From the NCBI RefSeq assembly GCF_002846395.1, contig NZ_PJMU01000001.1:1054001-1118000 (forward strand): 64,000 bases of DNA, in the 5' to 3' direction. Source of the stretch: Pontibacter ramchanderi (lineage in GTDB: Bacteria > Bacteroidota > Bacteroidia > Cytophagales > Hymenobacteraceae). Under the pieces are notes generated by a model. The model searched no databases, was not told the origin of the DNA, and was given only the letters and a program-made list of their open reading frames with translations. This document shows positions 51,072-59,226 of this stretch, piece after piece. Each line of letters begins with the position of its first letter. Position 1 is the stretch's first letter. The position numbers and the translations under genes are program-made.

Positions 51072-54000
51072 TTAGGCCATGGCCACGTCTTCTTCCTTCT
51101 TTTTCTTTTTGCCCTTCCCGATAGAGGCGAACAGTACATACAGCCCCGGAATGATGAGCACGCCGAAGATCGTACCGATGAGCATGCCACCTGCCGCCGC
51201 CGTACCGATGGAGCGGTTACCCATGGCACCTGCCCCGGTAGCGATTGTCAGTGGAATCAAACCGGCCACGAAAGCAAACGAAGTCATCAGGATCGGACGG
51301 AAACGCGACACGGCACCATCCACGGCGGCCTGCAGCACCGTGCGTCCCTCCTTTTGCCGCTGGATGGCGAATTCCACAATAAGGATGGCGTTTTTACCCA
51401 GCAAACCGATAAGCATCACGAGCGCTACCTGCGCGTAGATGTTGTTCTGGAGGCCCAGCAGTTGCAGCGACAGGAAAGCTCCGAATATACCGGTCGGCAG
51501 CGACAGGATTACCGGCAGCGGCAGCAGGAAGCTCTCGTACTGACCTGCCAGCAGCAGGTATACAAAAAGCAGGCAGACGATGAAGATAAACACGGTCTGG
51601 TTGCCCGAAAGGATCTCCTCACGCGTCATACCAGACCACTCGTAGGTATAGCCCCTCGGCAGGTTCTCCTCTGCCACACGCTCAATGGCCTTGATGGCGT
51701 CGCCGCTGCTATACCCTGGCGCGGCGCTTCCGTTGATCATGGCCGAGGTATACATGTTGTAACGGGTAAGCTGCTCCGGTCCGTACACGCGCTCCAGCGA
51801 CACGAAAGCTGAGAACGGCACCATCTCGCCCCACTCGTTTTTCACGTACATTTTCAGCACATCCTCGGGCTTGCTGCGGTAGTCCGGCGAGGCCTGCACC
51901 ATCACTTTGTACATCTGCCCGAAGCGGATGAAGTTGGAAGCATAGTAACTGCCCATCAGCGTCTGCAGGGTGCCCATGGCATTGTCCACGGTCACGCCGT
52001 TCTTGGCCGCCAGGTCCTGGTCCACGTGGATGAGGTACTGCGGGAAGCTGGCGTCGAAGTTGGTAAAGGCAGCGCTTACCTCCGGCGCCTGCTGCATGGC
52101 CTGCACAAACTGGTTCGTTACTTCGGCAGTTTCTGTGAGCGTAGCGGTTTTATCGCGGGCCAGCAGGCGCAGCTCAAAGCCGCTCGAGTTACCGAAGCCC
52201 GGCACGGTCGGCGGCGGGAAGTACTCGATGCTGGCGTCTTTCAGGTAGGCTGTTTTCTCGGTGAGTTGGGCGATGATGTCGTCCACCGACTCGGTGCGGT
52301 CGTCCCAGGACTTGAGGTTGATCATGCCCATGCCGTAAGAGGCACCGGCTGCATCCGTCAGCAAGCTGAAGCCCGCCAGGGTCGACACGTTCTCCACCGC
52401 CTCAATTTCCTCAGCGGCTTTCTGCACCTGGCCCAGCACATACTCGGTACGCTCCACGGTAGCGCCTGCCGGCGTGGTTACGTTCACGTAAATCATGCCC
52501 TGATCCTCGGTTGGGATAAAGCCCGTTGGCAGGATGCGCGTGATGCCCCAGGTGCCGAGCACGAACAGCAGCAGGATGCCCAGCGTAACGGAACGGCGGC
52601 CGGCCACGCGCAGGATCAGGCTCTTATAGCCATTCTCCACCTTGCCGTAGCCTGTGTTAAACTTGTTGAAGAAGCGCTGCAGCAGGCTTTTCTTCTCGTG
52701 CTGGTCGTGCGTTGGCTTCAGCATGATGGCACAAAGGGCCGGTGTGAGCGTGAGGGCGTTGATACCGGAGATCACGATCGAGATAGCCAGCGTGAGCGAG
52801 AACTGGCGGTAGAAAATACCCACGGGACCCGTCATCATCGCCACCGGCACAAACACCGCCGACATCACCAGCGTGATCGCCACGATCGCTCCGCTGATCT
52901 CGCCCATCGCTTCAAGCGTAGCTTCACGGGCATTCATCTTTTTCTCGTGCATCTTGCTGTGCACGGCCTCGACGACCACAATCGCGTTGTCGACGACAAT
53001 ACCAATGGCCAGCACCAGCGCAAACAGCGTGAGCAGGTTGATCGAGAAATCGAACATGTCCATGAAGAAGAAGGTACCTACCAGCGATACCGGCACCGCC
53101 AGGATAGGTATAAGTGTAGAGCGCCAGTCCTGCAGGAAGATGAACACCACGATCGACACGAGAAGGAAGGCCTCGAGCAGGGTAATCAGTACCGCCGACA
53201 TGGAAGCGTCGAGGAAGCGGGACACGTCGTAAGCCAGGGTGTACTTCATGCTCGGCGGGAAGGAAGTCTCCTCCAGCTCGGCCATTTTCAGCTTTACGTT
53301 CTCGATCACTTCTTTGGCATTGGAGCCCGGGCGCTGCTTGATCATGATGGAAGCGGACGGACGGCCGTCGGTCTTCGATACCATGCCGTAGTCCACGGCG
53401 CCGAACTCTATCTCGGCCACGTCTTTGAGGCGCAGCACCGAGCCTGACCCGTCTTCCTTAGCACGGATGGCGATGTTCTCGTATTGTTCCGGCTCAAAAA
53501 GTTTACCGGTATAGCGGAGCACGTACTGCAACATATGCGCATTTCCGCCTGAGCTTTCACCTGTTTTACCCGGTGCCGCCTCCACGTTCTGGGCGCGGAT
53601 GGCGTTGATCACCTCGTCGGGCGATACGTTGTAAGCCATCAGGCGGTCGGGCTTGAGCCACACCCGCATGGAGTAATCGCGGTTACCCATGATCTCGCAG
53701 AAGCCCACCCCGTCGATACGCTTGAGCTCCTGCAGGATGTTGATGTCGGCGAAGTTGTACACGAATTCCTCGTCGGCATTCGGGTCGTCGCTCATCAGGT
53801 TGAGGTATAGCAGCATACTGTTTACCTCTTTCTCGGTGGTCACACCAGCCTTGATCACCTCTTCCGGCAATTCGTCGAGCACGGTGGTCACGCGGTTCTG
53901 CACGTTCACAGCGGCCAGGTCGGGGTCAGTGCCCACTTCAAAGAAGATCTGGATCAGCGTCACGCCGTTGTTACTCGACACGGAAGTCATGTAGGTCATA

Positions 54001-54221
54001 CCCGGCACTCCGTTGATGGCGCGCTCGAGCGGCGTGGCCACGGCTTTGGTACTCACTTCGGCATTGGCACCGGTATACTTGGCAGTAACCGTAACGGAGG
54101 GCGGCACAATATCGGGGAATTGTGTAATGGGCAGGTTCAGGATCGACAGAACCCCCAACAGGACTATAATCAGGGAAATGACCAGTGAGAGCACCGGCCT
54201 TTGTATAAATATCTTTAACAT
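51072..54221 (-). CDS. RND efflux pump, AcrB/HAE1 family
   Basis: A 1049-residue inner-membrane pump with 12 helices. The N-terminal FIQRPVLSLVISLIIVLLG and PDIVPPSVTVTAKYTGANAE are typical of HAE1. The proton-relay Asp pair lies in the TM4 block LAIGIVVDNAIVVVEAV, and the second-half GRRSVTLGILLLFVLG and QVALVMLIGLLGKNAILIVEFA are present. The length is normal. Like other tripartite pumps it exports toxic hydrophobic compounds; specificity is not visible. It follows the adaptor gene by 196 bases. Five AGGTATA motifs on the plus strand lie within it. Confidence 0.96.
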   Translation of the reverse strand: MLKIFIQRPVLSLVISLIIVLLGVLSILNLPITQFPDIVPPSVTVTAKYTGANAEVSTKAVATPLERAINGVPGMTYMTSVSSNNGVTLIQIFFEVGTDPDLAAVNVQNRVTTVLDELPEEVIKAGVTTEKEVNSMLLYLNLMSDDPNADEEFVYNFADINILQELKRIDGVGFCEIMGNRDYSMRVWLKPDRLMAYNVSPDEVINAIRAQNVEAAPGKTGESSGGNAHMLQYVLRYTGKLFEPEQYENIAIRAKEDGSGSVLRLKDVAEIEFGAVDYGMVSKTDGRPSASIMIKQRPGSNAKEVIENVKLKMAELEETSFPPSMKYTLAYDVSRFLDASMSAVLITLLEAFLLVSIVVFIFLQDWRSTLIPILAVPVSLVGTFFFMDMFDFSINLLTLFALVLAIGIVVDNAIVVVEAVHSKMHEKKMNAREATLEAMGEISGAIVAITLVMSAVFVPVAMMTGPVGIFYRQFSLTLAISIVISGINALTLTPALCAIMLKPTHDQHEKKSLLQRFFNKFNTGYGKVENGYKSLILRVAGRRSVTLGILLLFVLGTWGITRILPTGFIPTEDQGMIYVNVTTPAGATVERTEYVLGQVQKAAEEIEAVENVSTLAGFSLLTDAAGASYGMGMINLKSWDDRTESVDDIIAQLTEKTAYLKDASIEYFPPPTVPGFGNSSGFELRLLARDKTATLTETAEVTNQFVQAMQQAPEVSAAFTNFDASFPQYLIHVDQDLAAKNGVTVDNAMGTLQTLMGSYYASNFIRFGQMYKVMVQASPDYRSKPEDVLKMYVKNEWGEMVPFSAFVSLERVYGPEQLTRYNMYTSAMINGSAAPGYSSGDAIKAIERVAEENLPRGYTYEWSGMTREEILSGNQTVFIFIVCLLFVYLLLAGQYESFLLPLPVILSLPTGIFGAFLSLQLLGLQNNIYAQVALVMLIGLLGKNAILIVEFAIQRQKEGRTVLQAAVDGAVSRFRPILMTSFAFVAGLIPLTIATGAGAMGNRSIGTAAAGGMLIGTIFGVLIIPGLYVLFASIGKGKKKKKEEDVAMA

Positions 54222-54417
54222 GATGATTTTCTATATACTTAGAGACTAAGTTATGAGACTGTCGCCAACACACACGCGGGCAGCCTGCCAGGTATAGCCA
54301 ACAGGTAAAGCGCAGGGTGCCGCAGGCACGACTGGGCGTAGGTTCTCAGGCCAGAGCGACACGCGCCCGGCCAAAGCTTCCTGCACAGAATGCACGTCTG
54401 GAATAATCAGGGGAAAC

Positions 54418-55563
54418 CTATCTTGGCGTAGCGGCCAGCAGGCTGTCCATCGGGATCAGTTCCGGCTTGATCATGGTGCCTTCGCGCAGCGTCTGAGCGC
54501 CTTCGTACACCACCTGCTCGCCCGGCTCCAGGCCAGACTCCACGATGTAGAAGTGGGTGAAGCGTGCTTTCGGCTCAAAACTTCTGGTCTGCACCTTGTT
54601 GTCCTTCCCGACCACGTAGACGAAGTTCTTGTCCTGAATCTCGAAGGCGGCTTTCTGCGGCACCAGCAGGGCACTATCCACCTCGTTGAAGAGGCGTACT
54701 TTGCCGGTCGCGTGGTGCTTCAGGATCTTGGACGGGTTAGGGAACGTGGCCCGGAAGGCGATAGAACCAGTGTTAGGAGCAAACACGCCTTCCATGGTCT
54801 CGATCTTACCCTCGTGTGGGTAGGTGCTGCCATCGGCCAGTATCAGTTGCACGGCATTGTCATTGGCATCGTCGCCTTTCTCACGGGCTCTGATGTAGCT
54901 CAGGTATTCTTTTTCCGATACCTCAAAGTAGGCGTAAACCGACTGCAGGTCGGAAAGCGAAGTAAGCAGGTCGCCTTCCGACACGATGCTGCCCACCTTA
55001 AGCGGGATGCGGTCTACTATACCTGAGAATGGTGCCCGGATACTGGTATAGGCAAGCAGGTTCTTGGCATGATCATGGGTGGAGCGGGCTTCTTCTACCC
55101 TGGCGTTGGCGGCCTTGTGTTTGGCTTTGGCCAGCGCTAGTTCAGAAGCCGAGATGACGTTTTTCTCTACGAGCAGGCGCACGCGGCCCACCTCTACTTC
55201 AGCAGCCATCGCTTCGGCCACGGCATTGTTAAGGTTCGCTTTTGCTTTGGCCAGTTCAGCTTCGCGCTCTTTGGAGTTAAGTTTGAAAAGCACCTGCCCT
55301 TCTTTCACTTCCTGCCCCTCGTCGACATAGATTTTGTCGATAAAGCCGTTGATACGGGCCCTCACCTCGATGTGGCGCACAGCCTGAATATCAGACACAT
55401 AATCGAGGTGCAGCGTGGTGTCTTTGGTGATCAATTCTGTGACAGGCAGGGCTGTCTCGGTTTTGGAGTTGTCTATTTCGCCGCCCTGCGCCGTGCAGCC
55501 GGCTACAAGGGCACTAATGGTAAGCGTTATTAGTATATAGGATTTCTTCGTTAGCAATTCCAT
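54418..55563 (-). CDS. RND efflux periplasmic adaptor (MFP)
   Basis: A 381-residue membrane-fusion protein with a lipobox LVAGC (Cys23), starting at the ATG at 55563; the longer frame to 55674 adds 37 residues with no similarity. The lipoyl/barrel-sandwich part shows VEVRARINGFIDKIYVDEGQEVKEGQVLFKL-type sequence (residues about 66-96), a helical hairpin (about 100-160), then the beta-barrel with TSIRAPFSGIVDRIPLKVGSIVSEGD. It is the first gene of an MFP, RND, OMF operon; 196 bases separate it from the pump gene. Confidence 0.94.
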   Translation of the reverse strand: MELLTKKSYILITLTISALVAGCTAQGGEIDNSKTETALPVTELITKDTTLHLDYVSDIQAVRHIEVRARINGFIDKIYVDEGQEVKEGQVLFKLNSKEREAELAKAKANLNNAVAEAMAAEVEVGRVRLLVEKNVISASELALAKAKHKAANARVEEARSTHDHAKNLLAYTSIRAPFSGIVDRIPLKVGSIVSEGDLLTSLSDLQSVYAYFEVSEKEYLSYIRAREKGDDANDNAVQLILADGSTYPHEGKIETMEGVFAPNTGSIAFRATFPNPSKILKHHATGKVRLFNEVDSALLVPQKAAFEIQDKNFVYVVGKDNKVQTRSFEPKARFTHFYIVESGLEPGEQVVYEGAQTLREGTMIKPELIPMDSLLAATPR

Positions 55564-55698
55564 CACAAAGTTGCAATTGTAAGGTTTAAGACACAATAGA
55601 TTATTGAGGCTGCCCATACCGGAAAGAAAAAATCTCCGGTCAGAAGCCTGATCGATAGGGTGGATGCGGAACATCCGGGGCCTTATGCTGCGAAGAAA

Positions 55699-56115
55699 TT
55701 AAAAGGGTTTGAACCGGAAAAGATACCCATGGTACTCCGAAAGCAGAAAATTGAGCGGCTGGTAATCGCCACAGGTATAGGTAATGGAGTAGCCGGCTTG
55801 CAGCAGCAAACTTTCTGGCTTCTGCGGTAACGGTTTAAGTATGGATTTGTAAAGGGCAATTGCTCCCTTGTGGCTGGGCTTGGAAGTGTCGGTTCTCGGG
55901 AAGTCCTCAATCAGGTCGAGGTACTCCTGCAGCATCAGGTCAATCGGTGAGTCGTCCTCGGCTATACCTTCGCCACTACTGGGCCCCTCGAGCAACTCCT
56001 CGAGCTGGATCATGGATTTACCAGCTACGTGGAAGGTGCTGAAATAGAGCGCCACATGTAGAATGAAGCACGAAAGCACAAACCAGTTAAACCACCTCTT
56101 CATAATGGATGCCAT
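55699..56115 (-). CDS. Hypothetical exported protein, 138 residues
   Basis: A protein with an N-terminal hydrophobic stretch (residues about 9-25, FVLSCFILHVALYFS) as signal or anchor, an acidic middle (GPSSGEGIAEDDSPIDLMLQEYLDLIEDFP) and a C-terminal region with SLLLQAGYSITYTCGDYQPLNFLLSEYHGYLF. I do not recognise a family. It lies 135 bases upstream of the MFP gene on the same strand; whether it belongs to the efflux operon is not clear. The 3' end runs close to the MFP start region. Confidence 0.6.
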   Translation of the reverse strand: MASIMKRWFNWFVLSCFILHVALYFSTFHVAGKSMIQLEELLEGPSSGEGIAEDDSPIDLMLQEYLDLIEDFPRTDTSKPSHKGAIALYKSILKPLPQKPESLLLQAGYSITYTCGDYQPLNFLLSEYHGYLFRFKPF

Positions 56116-56244
56116 GTTGCCTTAAACTGAACAACGCGCGAAATTACTTAAATCTAAATAACTGTACCAACATCAATTCCATAATTCAAGGTTTAAGTCA
56201 AGAGATCCCTCTTTTTTACATAGTCCAACTGATGGGGCCTTCCT

Positions 56245-56278
56245 ATTGGCTCACTCAGCCAATTAAGTCGTACCTTTA
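56245..56278 (+). promoter_or_regulatory. Promoter with embedded dyad for the VLRF1-like gene
   Basis: TTGG (56246-56249) and TACCTTTA (56271-56278) give a roughly 21-base spacing, near the TTTG/TAnnTTTG consensus. In the spacer ATTGGCT (56245-56251), CACTC and AGCCAAT (56257-56263) form a perfect dyad that overlaps the minus-33 box, a good position for a repressor. Confidence 0.55.
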
Positions 56279-56367
56279 GCTGTTTGTACAGCCTGAACAT
56301 GAACACGTGCCCTACTGAAAAGTCTAGCTCCTGTATGTTGAGGTTTGCTCTGCTCTAACCCCTTGCC

Positions 56368-57186
56368 ATGAATCAAATTTTACACCGAGAGAAGGCTGCT
56401 GCACTGCTGCATTTCCTGGAGGCATCACCTGTCCGGACTACGTACGATCTGGACAAGCACCGCCTCACGCTGCTGGGCGAGGCTGCGGAGGAAATGGTCC
56501 ACTTCAGGTTGCCAATTACAGTACCCTACTCCCAAACAGGTATAGCCGAAAGCAAGCCGGTGCAGTATGTGATGCTGCTGATACAGGCGGGACACTGTGC
56601 CCTGGGTTATTTTGAGGACGGCCGCTGCCTCAACCACAAGGTGTTCCGTGCCTACATGGTGCGCCAAAAGCAGGGCAAAAGCCAGATCAAGTACCTCAAG
56701 ACCAAAGGCAAGTCGCGGGCAGGCTCCCGTGTACGGTTAGGCGAGACGGCCGAGTTTTTCGACAACATCAACAGCCGCCTGCAGGATTATTTTCAGGAGC
56801 ACCGCATCGACCGCGTCGCCATCAGCTGTTCTAAAACCTTGCAGCCCTACCTCTACACCGCCGCTGTCCCTACGCCCTTCGACAAACGCGACCCCAGGCT
56901 GTTCAAAATCCCGAAGCACATCCACACCCCCATTTACGAAGTGCTGCTCGATGCCAACCGCTTCCTGCAACGCGGCGAACTGATCGCCCTGACCGAAGCG
57001 GGTTTTGCGGCTATACCTGCGTTGCAGGATTTTCTGCAACACCATGCAGGGGACAGTGCTGAAGAAGTATCGGAACAGGACGAGTTGGCCGACGAGGTAT
57101 ACCTGACCGACGATTGGGAGGAGGACACGCTGGATACCGGAGATGACCTGGACGAGGAAGACGACGACATAGTGGACTGGGACTGA
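56368..57186 (+). CDS. Vms1/ANKZF1-like (VLRF1) peptidyl-tRNA release-factor candidate
   Basis: A 272-residue soluble protein. Its centre has the pattern RQKQGKSQ (Gln102 and Gln106) followed by GKSRAGSRVR and ETAEFFDNINSRLQDYF, which matches the eRF1-like VLRF1 domain of Vms1/ANKZF1, where a conserved Gln in the KQGGSQ-like loop cleaves stalled peptidyl-tRNA. Bacterial VLRF1 homologues are known in Bacteroidota. The C-terminus (about 235-272) is very acidic. Together this suggests ribosome rescue, but the acidic tail and length are unusual and a direct homology search is needed. It is a single gene. Confidence 0.62.
   Translation: MNQILHREKAAALLHFLEASPVRTTYDLDKHRLTLLGEAAEEMVHFRLPITVPYSQTGIAESKPVQYVMLLIQAGHCALGYFEDGRCLNHKVFRAYMVRQKQGKSQIKYLKTKGKSRAGSRVRLGETAEFFDNINSRLQDYFQEHRIDRVAISCSKTLQPYLYTAAVPTPFDKRDPRLFKIPKHIHTPIYEVLLDANRFLQRGELIALTEAGFAAIPALQDFLQHHAGDSAEEVSEQDELADEVYLTDDWEEDTLDTGDDLDEEDDDIVDWD
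57095..57104. repeat. Full palindrome AGGTATACCT
   Basis: Here the AGGTATA word meets its complement to make the 10-base perfect palindrome, inside the VLRF1-like coding sequence. Confidence 0.9.
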
Positions 57187-57200
57187 GTCACTGAAAAAGA

Positions 57201-57232
57201 GAAAGGCAGCCACCCCATGGTAGCTGCCTTTC
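57201..57232. terminator. Terminator after the VLRF1-like gene
   Basis: GAAAGGCAGC (57201-57210) pairs with GCTGCCTTTC (57223-57232), followed by TTTT, 14 bases after the stop. It also lies next to the minus-strand gene ending at 57258. Confidence 0.88.
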
Positions 57233-57257
57233 TTTTGGCTATGGTCTAATCCTTCAG

Positions 57258-57746
57258 CTAATCCTTTTTACGCGTGAGCAGCACCACGGCAGCCGTCGTC
57301 ACCAGCGCCAGGATGCCTACTTTCTGGATCAGGCCGCTGCGGTTATGCTCCCAGTCTGCTTTCCAGCCCTTTTCGGCAAAGATGTTCGGCACCGTGCCCT
57401 TGGCAAAGTCGTCGATCACGCCTTCCACCACGTTCACGCGGTCGGCCATCAGCAAAGGCAGCCAGTGCAGGTAGCTGTTCTCGCTGTGCTTAAAGGCAAA
57501 GCGGCGGATCATGCCACTGAGCCCGCTCGGAGGCGCGGATGTGCCAAACACAGCTGATACATTGGGCCGCTCGTTTGAGTGCAGCACCTCGATGTCGATG
57601 TCTTGCTGCGGCGGACGTTCCCAACTGTAGCCTTCCTGCTCCGCGTCGGTGCGGTGCTTCATGGGGTAGGTGGGGTCATTTTTCGGATCGGCATCGATGC
57701 CCCAGCCCTTTATATGCGAATAGTCTTTTGGTGTCTTGTTTTCCAT
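57258..57746 (-). CDS. Hypothetical membrane-anchored protein, 162 residues
   Basis: Starts MENKTPKDYSHIKGWGID; the upstream ATG at 57800 adds 18 residues without similarity. The N-terminal block IDADPKNDPTYPMKHRTDAEQEGYSWERPPQQ looks like a conserved signature of hypothetical proteins beside zinc-dependent alcohol dehydrogenases. A C-terminal hydrophobic helix (about 138-156) ends in LLTRKKD. It lies 14 bases downstream of the alcohol dehydrogenase stop and is probably cotranscribed. Function unknown. Confidence 0.72.
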   Translation of the reverse strand: MENKTPKDYSHIKGWGIDADPKNDPTYPMKHRTDAEQEGYSWERPPQQDIDIEVLHSNERPNVSAVFGTSAPPSGLSGMIRRFAFKHSENSYLHWLPLLMADRVNVVEGVIDDFAKGTVPNIFAEKGWKADWEHNRSGLIQKVGILALVTTAAVVLLTRKKD

Positions 57747-57760
57747 GGTCTTTCTCCTTT

Positions 57761-58912
57761 CTATCTGGCTGATGGCGGAATAAGGACAGGCTTGATGCAA
57801 TTGTCCAGTTTCTCTGAAAAAATATGGTAAGCGTCGGCCACATCCTCCAGCGGCACACGGTGCGTGATCAGGGCCTTCGGATTCAGGATGCCGTTCTGCA
57901 CATGGTCGATCAAACGTGGCAGCAGGCGCTTCACCGAGGCCTGGTTGGCCCGAATGGTGAGGCCTTTGTTTACCACATTGCCAAGCGGGAAAAGGTTATC
58001 GGTTGGGCCGTAAATGCCGACAATCGACACGATGCCGCCTTTCTTCACGGAGTTGACCGCCCAGTGCGCCGCCGTGGCAGAACCAGCCTGCAGCAGCAGC
58101 TTGCGTCCTGTGATGGTCTGCATCAGGTTGCCGGTTGCCTCTGCCCCTACCGCATCGATCACTACGTCGGCCCCCATCCAATCGGTGGTCTTTTTCACGA
58201 ACACCACGGGATCGTCCATTTCTTCGTAGTTGTAGGCCTCGCAGTTGGCGTAGTTGCGCACAAACTCCAGGCGGTACTCTACCTTGTCGATCACGATCAC
58301 GCGTCCCGCCCCAAAAAGCCAGGAGCAACGTGCAGCCATGATGCCAATGGGACCTGCTCCGAAAATCACCACGGTATCGCCTTTTTGAATACCACCCATT
58401 TCGGCAGCCTGGTAGCCTGTCGGTACCACGTCGGTCAGCAGCACGGCATCGTCAGGGTCCATACCCTCTGGTATCACGGTCGGCCCCACATCGGCATAGG
58501 GTACGCGCACATACTCAGCCTGCCCGCCATCGTAGCCTCCGGCCGTGTGCGAGTAGCCGAAGATACCGCCCACGGCCGTAGCCTGTGAGTTGGACTCGTG
58601 GCAATTGCCAAACAGGCCCTGCTTACAGAAATGGCACTTGCCGCAGGCGATATTGAAAGGTACGATCACCATATCGCCTACTTTCAGTTTCTGCACATCA
58701 GCACCGATCTCGGTTACTTCACCGATGAATTCGTGGCCAAAGGTCATGCCCACGCGGGTGTCGGGCACGTTGCCGTTGTAGAGGTGGAGATCAGAGCCGC
58801 AGATGCAGGAGCGTGTAACACGCACGATGGCATCCTGAGGATGCAGTATTTTGGGCTCTGGTTTTTCGTCAATACGGACCCGCTGCGGTCCGCGATAGTT
58901 CATTGCCAGCAT
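57761..58912 (-). CDS. Zinc-dependent alcohol dehydrogenase (formaldehyde-dehydrogenase-like)
   Basis: A 383-residue MDR enzyme. Catalytic zinc ligands: Cys near residue 37 in CICGSDLHLY, His near 60 in GHEFIGEV, and the structural zinc Cys cluster ACGKCHFCKQGLFGNC (about residues 89-104). The cofactor motif GAGPIGIMAARC lies near 185. The family includes glutathione-dependent and glutathione-independent formaldehyde dehydrogenases and other long-chain ADHs. Its partner gene follows 14 bases downstream, suggesting an aldehyde or lipid-related reaction. The substrate cannot be told. Confidence 0.92.
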   Translation of the reverse strand: MLAMNYRGPQRVRIDEKPEPKILHPQDAIVRVTRSCICGSDLHLYNGNVPDTRVGMTFGHEFIGEVTEIGADVQKLKVGDMVIVPFNIACGKCHFCKQGLFGNCHESNSQATAVGGIFGYSHTAGGYDGGQAEYVRVPYADVGPTVIPEGMDPDDAVLLTDVVPTGYQAAEMGGIQKGDTVVIFGAGPIGIMAARCSWLFGAGRVIVIDKVEYRLEFVRNYANCEAYNYEEMDDPVVFVKKTTDWMGADVVIDAVGAEATGNLMQTITGRKLLLQAGSATAAHWAVNSVKKGGIVSIVGIYGPTDNLFPLGNVVNKGLTIRANQASVKRLLPRLIDHVQNGILNPKALITHRVPLEDVADAYHIFSEKLDNCIKPVLIPPSAR

Positions 58913-59226
58913 AAGTTTGTTTTTCAGTTTGTTTTAGATAGCGCTTCATCATCCGCCTCTTCGCGGCATCCAATGCAAGTCTAGATACATACTCTTCTAT
59001 ACCTTTATAGTTGCGATTATTGTATTTTTTAAAGATATACCTATATACCTATGCCTGCATACCTACCCGTCTGATTGCCACTTTCAGCAAATAGGCTGAA
59101 TTAGCACCACTTGCCTTCGTTTGCCAAAGCTATCGAGTACCGTAAAGTGAAAATCTGCGTACATGGAACCACTTTGAGCAACACAAAACAGCTAGACCAG
59201 CGCAACAGGGAGAGCAGCACAGCACG
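58913..59226. other. Divergent intergenic region
   Basis: 314 bases between the ADH start on the minus strand and uvrA on the plus strand. It contains two near-adjacent TATACCT motifs (59036-59042 and 59044-59050) and AT-rich DNA (59000-59040). No clear operators or promoters are visible; a LexA-type box for uvrA was not found. Confidence 0.5.
59036..59050 (+). repeat. Two adjacent TATACCT motifs
   Basis: TATACCT at 59036-59042 and 59044-59050, one base apart, in the intergenic region before uvrA. The third tandem pair of this motif seen in the window. Confidence 0.88.

Noticed and set aside
52026-53447. Long plus-strand ORF of 473 codons
   Set aside because: It lies fully opposite the RND pump gene, whose family match is certain; its translation is His/Arg/Gln-rich as expected of an antisense shadow in GC-rich DNA.
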